Shown here piece after piece: positions 1 to 5,526 of a stretch of DNA of 5,526 bases. The notes beneath the pieces were generated by a model, which was given only the letters and a program-made list of their open reading frames with translations, did not search any database and was not told the DNA's origin. Position 1 is the stretch's first letter. The number at the start of each line of letters is the position of its first letter. The position numbers and the translations under genes are program-made. The DNA comes from Luminiphilus sp. (GTDB lineage: Bacteria > Pseudomonadota > Gammaproteobacteria > Pseudomonadales > Halieaceae): positions 1 through 5,526 of the forward strand of contig JAHEJH010000057.1 in assembly GCA_024638905.1 (NCBI GenBank), read 5' to 3'.

Positions 1-3000
1 ATCAGGCCATGTGGAAGGCGCAATCCTTTCTCGAGCGTCACCACATCCACTTTCAGCCGGGCATCAACGAGGAGCTTGCCGCCACCGCCGTCTGGGGCAG
101 TCAGCAGACCACCCTCTTCCCCGAAGCTCGTTACGACGGGGTCTTCGGCATGTGGTACGGCAAGGGACCTGGCGTAGACCGCAGCATGGACGTGTTCAAG
201 CACGCCAATGCCTTTGGCACCAGCCGCCATGGCGGCGTGTTGGCGGTCGCCGGCGACGACCACGCCTGCAAATCATCCACGCTGCCACATCAGTCAGAGC
301 ACATGTTCATGGGAGCCTCAATTCCCGTGCTGGCGCCCGCCGATGTTCAGGAGGTTCTCGATCTCGGTATTTTTGGTTGGGAACTGTCTCGTTACTGCGG
401 CTGCTGGGTGGGCCTCAAGGCAATTACTGAGAATATGGACTCCGCGATTTCAGCGGACATCGATCCGTCCCGCGTCAGCATTCTGATCCCCGAGGATTTT
501 CAGCTGCCCGCAGAGGGCGTGCATGCGCGCTGGCCCGATCAACCGCTGGAGCAGGAGAGACGACTCAACAAGTTCAAGATTTATGCGGCGCGCGAATTTG
601 CGCGCGTCAATCGATTGAACCATGTAGTGATAGACAGCCCGAATCCCCGGTTGGGGATTGTGACTTCGGGCAAAGCCTATCTCGACGTCATGCAGGCGCT
701 GGAGGACATGGGGATTGATCAGGAGCTCGCAGCAGCCATCGGCATCCGCGTGTTCAAAGTGGGTATGCCTTGGCCGCTGGAGCCCGAGGGCATTCATCAG
801 TTTGCCGAAGGGCTCGAGGAAGTGCTCGTTGTCGAAGAAAAACGGTCTGTGATCGAGGACCAGCTGACATCACAGCTCTACAACTATCCGGTCGCAGCGC
901 GCCCCATCGTAGTCGGAGAATTTGACGAACGTGGCGCCGATCTGGTGCCCAATACTGGCGAGCTCACTCCTGCTATGGTCGCGCTGGCCATAGCCAGTCG
1001 TCTGCGACGCTTTTTCACCAGTGCGGACCTGGAGTCTCGTATCGCCTGGATCGAGCAGAAGGAACGCGCGCTGACCGCGAACCAGTCCCCCGCCGCACGC
1101 GCTCCGCATTTTTGCTCGGGCTGCCCCCATAACACCTCGACCAAAGTACCCGACGGCAGTCACGCGATGGGGGGTATTGGCTGCCACTACATGGCAACGT
1201 GGATGCCTGATCGCAATACCCACACCTTTGCCCAGATGGGTGGCGAGGGTGTCACCTGGCTGGGTCAGGCGCCCTTTACCAACACTCAGCACGTCTTCCA
1301 AAACCTGGGGGATGGCACTTATTTTCACTCCGGAATTCTGGCGATCCGCGCCGCCATCGCGGCCGGCGTCAACATCACCTACAAAATTCTGCTGAACGAA
1401 GCCGTCGCCATGACCGGAGGGCAACCCCTTGACGGTCAACTCACGGTCAAAAATCTGATCCAACAGTTGAGAGGCGAGGGCGTCCATCGCATCGCGCTGG
1501 TGTCTGATCAGCCGCAACACCACCGCGGACAATTTGAGCAAATTCAGGGCCTCACCCTGGACCATCGCGATGATTTTGATGCCGTGCAAAGAGCACTTCG
1601 GGAGGTTGAGGGGTGCTCGGTCATTATTTACCAGCAACCCTGTGCGGCCGAAAAGAGGCGCAAACTAAAAAGGCTGCCTCAAAAAAAGGCGGCGCGTCGC
1701 ATCGTCATCAACGACGAGGTGTGCGAAGGCTGCGGTGACTGCGGCGTGCAATCGAACTGTCTATCGATCATGCCTAAGGAAACGGCGCTGGGGAGAAAGC
1801 GTCAAATCAATCAGTCAGCCTGCAATCTCGACTATAGCTGTGTGAAAGGATTTTGCCCGAGCTTCGTCTCGGTGATCGACGCGAAACTCAAGAAATCTCC
1901 ACGCGCTGACAGCACGCAGGTGCTGTTCCCGCCGCTCCCGCCCGCCGAGACTCCCGAGCTGGCCCAGCCATGGAACATGGTTGTATCGGGTGTGGGTGGC
2001 ACCGGCGTGCTCACCGTGACGGCATTAGTCGCCATGGCCGCCCACATTGAGGGGAAAGGCTGCGCGACGCTGAATCAAACGGGGCTGGCGCAGAAATTTG
2101 GCGCCGTTGTGAGTCATGCGAGAGTGGCGCCGCAGCAGACTGATATTAAAGCGGTCAGAGTACCCGCCGGAGAGGCCGACCTACTGATTGGGTGTGATCT
2201 GGTGGTCAGCGCCAGCTACGAGACGATGGGGAAAACCGCCGAGGACCGGACCTACGCAATCATCAATGACGCGGAACAACCCACTGCGGATTTCATACAT
2301 GACCCCGATGCGCAGCTGCCCACTACCGCTCTGCGAGCCCATATTCTCGAGCAATGCAGTAACGACCAGGTGACGTTTGTTGACGCCAGTCTGGTGGCAT
2401 CACGACTCTTGGGCGACTCAATCTATGCCAATCTTTTCCTGCTCGGCATCGCACACCAATTGGGCAAGGTACCCGTCAGCGCCGAAGCACTGAACGCCGC
2501 CATCGCGCTCAACGGGGTGGAGATAGAGGCGAATCAAAAAGCATTCATCATGGGATGCCGCTTCGCCGTTTGGCCAGAGAAGGTGCTGGCCTTGCTCGAG
2601 CCCTCCGATCAAAGCCTCCATAAAAATGAGCCGGCAGAAACGATAGGGCTGGACGAGCTCATTGACGATCGCGCGCGTCGACTGGTGGCGTATCAGTCAG
2701 AGTCGCTTGCTACGGCCTATCGACACCGAGTAGAAACCATCCGGCAAAAAGACCCCCAAGCCAGCCATTCTGAGTCGATTACCCATGTCGTTGCGAAGCA
2801 ACTCTACCGGTTGATGGCCATCAAAGATGAATATGAAGTCGCCCGCCTGTTTTCGAGCGATGCGTTTCGCGCACAGCTCGAAGCCCAATTTGAGCCCGGG
2901 TACCGCCTGCAATTCCATCTGGCGCCGCCCATTCTCAGCCGCGTCGACCACTTAACGGGCCGTATCAGAAAAAGAGCCTTGGGCGGCTGGATGATGATCG

Positions 3001-3329
3001 TTTTCAGATTGCTCGCTGCATTACGGCGACTCCGTAATACGCCCCTCGATCTCTTCGCATTGACCGCTGAACGCAGGTCGGCCCGGTCGGACCTCGATCA
3101 CTATCTCGACGATCTTGACCTGATCCAAGGTCATCTCAACACTGACAGCAAAGATGACGCACGCCCTTTGGCCCAACTTCCGGAAAAACTCAGAGGCTAC
3201 GGAGTCGTGCGTGAAAAAGCGCGCGCCGCCTTACAGCCTGAGCGAGACGCGCTTCGTCAAAAGCTGGCATCGGGAGGCGCGGCGGCGCCCATACTCAGAC
3301 TGTGGCCCGCCGACCACGCGCAACCATAG
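1..3329 (+). CDS. Fused indolepyruvate:ferredoxin oxidoreductase, 5'-truncated by window edge
   Basis: The likely reaction is oxidation of indolepyruvate (and probably other aryl-pyruvates) with CoA to indoleacetyl-CoA and CO2, passing electrons to ferredoxin, in cytoplasmic aromatic amino acid breakdown. The frame is open to base 1: the codons before the ATG at 9 read (D)-Q-A, matching the family's YDQA segment, so that ATG is internal and about 60-70 residues are missing. Numbering from it: N-terminal pyrimidine/CORE domains about 1-350 (GVFGMWYGKGPG, AGDDHACKSSTLPHQSE); TPP domain about 365-540, starting FCSGCPHNTST, with GDG at 434-436 and N463; iron-sulfur cysteines 572-616; IorB-like gamma domain about 656-860 with glycine loop GVGGTG; DUF6537-like C-terminus about 920-1090 (FHLAPPILSR, LRGYGVV). 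This is the one-chain proteobacterial form, usually about 1150-1200 residues, rather than the two-subunit archaeal IorA/IorB. No frameshift or internal stop is seen. Substrate range cannot be read from sequence; family assignment is firm. Confidence 0.95.
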   Translation, partial: QAMWKAQSFLERHHIHFQPGINEELAATAVWGSQQTTLFPEARYDGVFGMWYGKGPGVDRSMDVFKHANAFGTSRHGGVLAVAGDDHACKSSTLPHQSEHMFMGASIPVLAPADVQEVLDLGIFGWELSRYCGCWVGLKAITENMDSAISADIDPSRVSILIPEDFQLPAEGVHARWPDQPLEQERRLNKFKIYAAREFARVNRLNHVVIDSPNPRLGIVTSGKAYLDVMQALEDMGIDQELAAAIGIRVFKVGMPWPLEPEGIHQFAEGLEEVLVVEEKRSVIEDQLTSQLYNYPVAARPIVVGEFDERGADLVPNTGELTPAMVALAIASRLRRFFTSADLESRIAWIEQKERALTANQSPAARAPHFCSGCPHNTSTKVPDGSHAMGGIGCHYMATWMPDRNTHTFAQMGGEGVTWLGQAPFTNTQHVFQNLGDGTYFHSGILAIRAAIAAGVNITYKILLNEAVAMTGGQPLDGQLTVKNLIQQLRGEGVHRIALVSDQPQHHRGQFEQIQGLTLDHRDDFDAVQRALREVEGCSVIIYQQPCAAEKRRKLKRLPQKKAARRIVINDEVCEGCGDCGVQSNCLSIMPKETALGRKRQINQSACNLDYSCVKGFCPSFVSVIDAKLKKSPRADSTQVLFPPLPPAETPELAQPWNMVVSGVGGTGVLTVTALVAMAAHIEGKGCATLNQTGLAQKFGAVVSHARVAPQQTDIKAVRVPAGEADLLIGCDLVVSASYETMGKTAEDRTYAIINDAEQPTADFIHDPDAQLPTTALRAHILEQCSNDQVTFVDASLVASRLLGDSIYANLFLLGIAHQLGKVPVSAEALNAAIALNGVEIEANQKAFIMGCRFAVWPEKVLALLEPSDQSLHKNEPAETIGLDELIDDRARRLVAYQSESLATAYRHRVETIRQKDPQASHSESITHVVAKQLYRLMAIKDEYEVARLFSSDAFRAQLEAQFEPGYRLQFHLAPPILSRVDHLTGRIRKRALGGWMMIVFRLLAALRRLRNTPLDLFALTAERRSARSDLDHYLDDLDLIQGHLNTDSKDDARPLAQLPEKLRGYGVVREKARAALQPERDALRQKLASGGAAAPILRLWPADHAQP
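642..659. repeat. Perfect 7-bp inverted repeat inside the oxidoreductase gene
   Basis: AATCCCC (642-648) and GGGGATT (653-659) pair perfectly around the tetraloop GGTT. It lies in codons for PNPRLGIV, a conserved protein segment, and has no flanking T tract, so it is most simply a by-product of coding. The pairing is directly visible; any function is unsupported. Confidence 0.4.
1101..1635 (+). other. Thiamine diphosphate-binding domain of the oxidoreductase
   Basis: This stretch encodes residues of about 365-542, counted from the ATG at 9. It opens with the C-x-G-C-P-H motif (C369, C372) typical of the IorA TPP domain, then GIGCHYMATW. The TPP/Mg2+-binding signature follows: GDG at 434-436, then N463 about 27 residues later, in LGDGTYFHSG and ITYKILLNEAVAMTGGQP. 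These residues are all present, so the catalytic centre looks intact. Domain limits are estimated by eye. Confidence 0.85.
1722..1856 (+). other. Iron-sulfur cysteine cluster between the IorA-like and IorB-like halves
   Basis: Seven cysteines occur within 45 residues: C572, C575, C578 and C584 (CxxCxxCxxxxxC), then C605, C611 and C616. The first four are spaced like a 4Fe-4S ligand set and the later three could complete a second centre. This is the route by which electrons from TPP would reach ferredoxin. The same cysteine pattern is found across the fused proteobacterial enzymes as I remember them; how many clusters are bound is inference. Confidence 0.8.
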
Positions 3330-3356
3330 GGCGTCTCGGACGACGATCAATCAGGG
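3330..3356. other. 27-bp convergent intergenic junction without a visible terminator
   Basis: Only these bases separate the TAG of the oxidoreductase (3327-3329) from the TAG of the protease on the other strand (CTA at 3357-3359). They contain one weak 4-bp hairpin (CGTC-TCG-GACG, 3332-3342) and no T or A tract on either strand, so no intrinsic terminator can be supported. Transcripts from either side probably run into the opposing gene unless stopped by Rho or by a structure inside the coding sequence. Confidence 0.7.
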
Positions 3357-5526
3357 CTAGCGGATCTCAATAATCTGGAAATCCTGAGCCGCTGTGCGCC
3401 AGTCCAACAAGATGTCATAGACCTTGCCATCCATCACGGCGTCACCTAAGGAAATCTGGCTATCAGAGACCGAGCACTGTGCTTCCGACAGGTCTACCTG
3501 ATCCCCAGCGCCCAAGAACGGTTTGTGGAAGCGCGTGACAGTGAAGGTCGAGCTACTCTCCGTGAATTGATCGTTTTGGTTATAGGCCCGCGCAGTGATG
3601 ACGTGCTCTCCGGGCGCCATGTTGCTGTAGTTCCAGGCGAGCGAGAAACCTGAGCTAGAGGAGTTATCAATATCCGGGAAAATATTTCCCACGTCGCCTC
3701 GCGCCCCCCCATAGGGCGCGTCAAATGCGTAGACCCCGTCCATCCAAACCTCGATACGGTCGATCCCAACAGTGGCCACAGACCAGCCCCGCAGGTTGCC
3801 CACCCCCGAATAGACGCTACCGGCCGCCGGCTCTTCCAGAATGAGCTCTAAGGTATCTCCAGGCGCCAACGCGGGCTCGAATTTCGGCTCCAGCAGGCAG
3901 TCGGCAACGACCTGCTGCACCGTGAAGGCATTGCCCTGCAAACTGCCGCCACAAGAGCTTTCTACACGCAGCAGTCGATAGCCGCTGGCTGGTTCAAAAT
4001 TGACGGTTAGCGACTCGCCGGTTTTGACCTGGCGGGCGGTGTGACCTTCGGCAGCGCCTTGAGCCGACGAGGTTGTTCTCACCTCGGCATAGGTGCCAGC
4101 GTAATCGTCGTCCCAAAGCAGATGCAGCGATTCGATCAGCTTGCCGGAAGTCGAGTCGTAGTAGGTAAACCACGATTCCACATAGTCGCTGCCGAAGGGG
4201 CTGGTCTCGTCCAAGGGACGACATATTGCTGGCGAGTATTGTCCGGCGGCTAATGGCAGCTCTCCCGGTTCATATGTCCAGCTGAGCATCTCACCTGATG
4301 CATTCAATACAAACTCAGCACGCACCTCGATAGTGTGTGGTGACTGATTATCGATAGCAGGCCCTTTTTGAAAGCCCTCGGTTCCATCACCTCGTTGGCA
4401 TGTCTTAGTGGTCATTGGGTAAACGCTCACTAGCTCAGGTGCCAAAGCCTCGCTTTCGTACCCCGCCAACATGAACCGGGCTTGCGTAAACCCGCGCGCG
4501 TTATCTGCCGATTCGGGGTCGCCTGCTGCCACCCCACAAGCCTGCCCATTGCAGCTGTTGAGGCTTGGGTTGGAAAACACCGCAATCTCAGGCTCGAGGC
4601 CATAGCTCATGATGGTATGGAAAATCCCTTCACGATAATGGCCAAAACTGAAGGGATAGCCCTGGACATCGCCTTCCTCTGCGATGCGGCGCTCATGGGA
4701 AGAGCCCAATAAATGGCCAATTTCGTGAGCTGTCGTGGTGTCCGGGCAGTAAAAATCGGATACGGCTTCAATGGGCAACCACTGTACGGCCGTTATATGG
4801 TCATATCGGTATGGCAAACCATCGACAACGCCTACGGGGGCGATTCCGCAAGCGTCATCGTCCTCTGGAATGTTCTCACGAAGCGCCACCACCAGATCCG
4901 CGCCATAAAAAGCGCGATCACTATCGATATCGGTGAACGGCGCCTGCTGATAATACATTTGAGAGAGCACATCCTCCTGCGGCGTCGCCGGATCAATCTC
5001 AAGGGGTTTCACGGCCACGACATTAACCCCCAAAGCGATCTGGCTGTCGGCCATCGCCTGATTAGTGATCTCTGTCACCAAATCAACAATCGCCTCCGGA
5101 GTTTCCATGCCAGCCTCGTGGTAGAAGAGCAGGTCCAGTGTCGCTGTGCCTGAACTGAATACCGGGTAATGGATCGCCTCCTCAGAGAGGTCCTTTAACG
5201 CTTTGCGTTCCATGCGTTTGAGATCGCGATTCACTTCAGTGGCGGGCAGGGCTTTATCGAATCGCTCCAACCTCACGCCGCCTCGGTCAGCGGGGCGAGC
5301 CAGGTACGGATCGGCGAAGTGCCAAACGATGTCTCCGCCTTCCTGCGCCAGCCGATAGGTATTGCCACCCTCGCGGAGTGACCCCTGAAGCTGGCCGTCT
5401 GACGTCACGACCATTGTCAGGCGGCCACCTGCCTCGTTTACACCCCGAATCACCTTGTTGCCATGATTAGTCCTTCGCGATGTTTCCACGCGGAAGGCGA
5501 AGTCCTGACCAAACTCAGAGCTCAGC
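3357..5526 (-). CDS. Secreted metzincin-type zinc metalloprotease with InlB- and Ig-like C-terminal modules, 5'-truncated
   Basis: This is probably an extracellular endopeptidase of the reprolysin-like/M12-M72 style. The frame stays open to the window's right edge (LSSEFGQDFAFR precedes the GTG at 5489), and this GTG lacks a good Shine-Dalgarno, so start and signal peptide lie outside. Residues from that GTG: 1-110 propeptide-like (GGRLTMVVTSDGQLQGSL); 115-345 catalytic domain, with LDLLFYH, GADLVVALRE, the zinc site HEIGHLLGSSH (H255, E256, H259, H265), Met-turn IMSY (M294) and FSNP; 350-475 beta-rich region without an assignment; 480-538 divergent InlB B-repeat-like module (C513, C531); 545-653 Ig-like module; 655-710 short module ending QDFQIIEIR. 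C214-C248 and C313-C318 are plausible disulfides, consistent with secretion. No membrane anchor or sorting signal is visible at the C-terminus. Zinc protease identity is firm; substrate and exact MEROPS family are not. Confidence 0.9.
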   Translation of the reverse strand, partial: LSSEFGQDFAFRVETSRRTNHGNKVIRGVNEAGGRLTMVVTSDGQLQGSLREGGNTYRLAQEGGDIVWHFADPYLARPADRGGVRLERFDKALPATEVNRDLKRMERKALKDLSEEAIHYPVFSSGTATLDLLFYHEAGMETPEAIVDLVTEITNQAMADSQIALGVNVVAVKPLEIDPATPQEDVLSQMYYQQAPFTDIDSDRAFYGADLVVALRENIPEDDDACGIAPVGVVDGLPYRYDHITAVQWLPIEAVSDFYCPDTTTAHEIGHLLGSSHERRIAEEGDVQGYPFSFGHYREGIFHTIMSYGLEPEIAVFSNPSLNSCNGQACGVAAGDPESADNARGFTQARFMLAGYESEALAPELVSVYPMTTKTCQRGDGTEGFQKGPAIDNQSPHTIEVRAEFVLNASGEMLSWTYEPGELPLAAGQYSPAICRPLDETSPFGSDYVESWFTYYDSTSGKLIESLHLLWDDDYAGTYAEVRTTSSAQGAAEGHTARQVKTGESLTVNFEPASGYRLLRVESSCGGSLQGNAFTVQQVVADCLLEPKFEPALAPGDTLELILEEPAAGSVYSGVGNLRGWSVATVGIDRIEVWMDGVYAFDAPYGGARGDVGNIFPDIDNSSSSGFSLAWNYSNMAPGEHVITARAYNQNDQFTESSSTFTVTRFHKPFLGAGDQVDLSEAQCSVSDSQISLGDAVMDGKVYDILLDWRTAAQDFQIIEIR
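3531..3857 (-). other. Bacterial Ig-like module of the protease
   Basis: Residues about 545-653 begin LEEPAAGSVYSGVGNLRGW and carry IDRIEVWMDG, APYGGARGDVG, FPDIDNSSSSGFS and GEHVITARAYN before closing with STFTVTRF. This is the strand pattern of the bacterial Ig-like domains that often follow catalytic domains in secreted marine proteins. It is likely to aid substrate or surface binding. The acidic DIDNSSSSG loop could bind calcium, which is inference only. Confidence 0.65.
3676..3720 (-). repeat. Two adjacent hairpins within the protease gene
   Basis: CGCGCCC/GGGCGCG (3700-3706 with 3714-3720, 7-base loop) and GGGAAA/TTTCCC (3676-3681 with 3685-3690, 3-base loop) are perfect stems separated by nine bases. 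They fall in the codons for GGARGDVGNIFPD of the Ig-like module. The first stem includes a run of seven C (3704-3710). Neither is followed by a T tract on the mRNA strand, so they are not intrinsic terminators. Confidence 0.4.
3876..4052 (-). other. Divergent InlB B-repeat-like module of the protease
   Basis: Residues about 480-538 read as a short beta module with GESLTVNFEP, GYRLLRVESSCGG and a closing VVADCLLEPKFEP. This matches the pattern of bacterial divergent InlB B-repeat domains, where a strand pair is followed by a x-G-Y-x-(hydrophobic) segment and a Cys pair (C513, C531) may form a disulfide. Such modules are usually stalks or binding parts of secreted proteins. Assignment is by eye. 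Confidence 0.6.
4695..4727 (-). other. Metzincin zinc-binding site HExxHxxGxxH
   Basis: Codons for H255 to H265 encode HEIGHLLGSSH: three zinc-binding histidines, the general-base glutamate E256 and the glycine that lets the chain turn toward the third histidine. The Met-turn methionine M294 (4608-4610) follows 29 residues later, as expected for metzincins. All catalytic residues are present, so the enzyme should be active. The residue after the third histidine is glutamate. Confidence 0.93.

Noticed and set aside
588..605. GCGCGC-GAATTT-GCGCGC inverted repeat as a regulatory site
   Set aside because: It is inside conserved coding sequence, low in complexity and explained by GC-rich codons for Ala-Arg-Glu-Phe-Ala-Arg.
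870..1637. 255-codon open frame on the minus strand inside the oxidoreductase gene
   Set aside because: It lies fully antisense to strongly conserved TPP-domain codons, its translation resembles no family I know, and it has the composition expected of a shadow frame.
3332..3342. CGTC-TCG-GACG hairpin between the two genes as a shared terminator
   Set aside because: The stem is only four base pairs and no T tract follows on either strand.
3693..3701. RGD tripeptide (residues 597-599) as an integrin-binding motif
   Set aside because: It falls in a segment that appears conserved in this Ig-like module of free-living bacteria; a host adhesion role has no support.
4713..5153. 146-codon open frame on the plus strand opposite the protease gene
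   Set aside because: It is antisense to the catalytic domain codons, has no recognisable domain and no supporting ribosome binding site; a shadow frame is the simplest reading.
5177..5182. AGGAGG on the minus strand at the propeptide/catalytic boundary, as an internal translation start
   Set aside because: The codons that follow at the right distance are GCG ATC CAT, with no ATG, GTG or TTG; the motif simply encodes Glu-Glu-Ala.
5487..5489. GTG as the true start of the protease gene
   Set aside because: The frame remains open to the window edge with a protein-like sequence (EFGQDFAFRVET), there is no close Shine-Dalgarno, and no signal peptide follows this codon although the protein is clearly of a secreted type.

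Overview
The window holds parts of two long, unrelated protein-coding genes pointing at each other and nothing else that I can support. Both lose their 5' ends at the window edges, so neither true start codon, promoter nor ribosome binding site is visible. Coding density is close to 100 percent; the only non-coding DNA is 27 bases between the two stop codons. The moderately GC-rich sequence, the proteobacterial-type fused indolepyruvate oxidoreductase and the modular secreted metalloprotease suggest a marine or aquatic gammaproteobacterium (a Halieaceae/OM60-like lineage would fit). That placement is an inference from protein style, not from a marker gene.

Left part (1-3329, plus strand): a single-chain indolepyruvate:ferredoxin oxidoreductase. 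It joins pyrimidine/CORE-type domains, a thiamine diphosphate (TPP) domain, a cysteine-rich iron-sulfur segment, an IorB-like gamma domain and a C-terminal DUF6537-like region. It would act in the cytoplasm, oxidatively decarboxylating aryl-pyruvates from aromatic amino acid transamination to aryl-acetyl-CoA. About 60-70 N-terminal residues lie outside the window.

Right part (3357-5526, minus strand): a secreted, multidomain zinc metalloprotease of the metzincin type. In order it shows a propeptide-like region, a catalytic domain with HEIGHLLGSSH and a downstream Met-turn, a beta-rich linker, a divergent InlB B-repeat-like module, a bacterial Ig-like module and a short C-terminal beta module. 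The signal peptide must lie beyond the window's right edge.

The two genes share no pathway and no operon: one is intracellular amino acid catabolism, the other extracellular proteolysis. They could be linked only loosely, as protein breakdown followed by amino acid use. I found no RNA gene, mobile element, CRISPR array or convincing terminator. I do not see evidence for a new multi-gene system. The items worth a second look are a zinc site mixing metzincin-clan signatures, an in-phase slippery heptamer at a domain boundary of the oxidoreductase, paired hairpins in the protease gene, and the terminator-less convergent junction.
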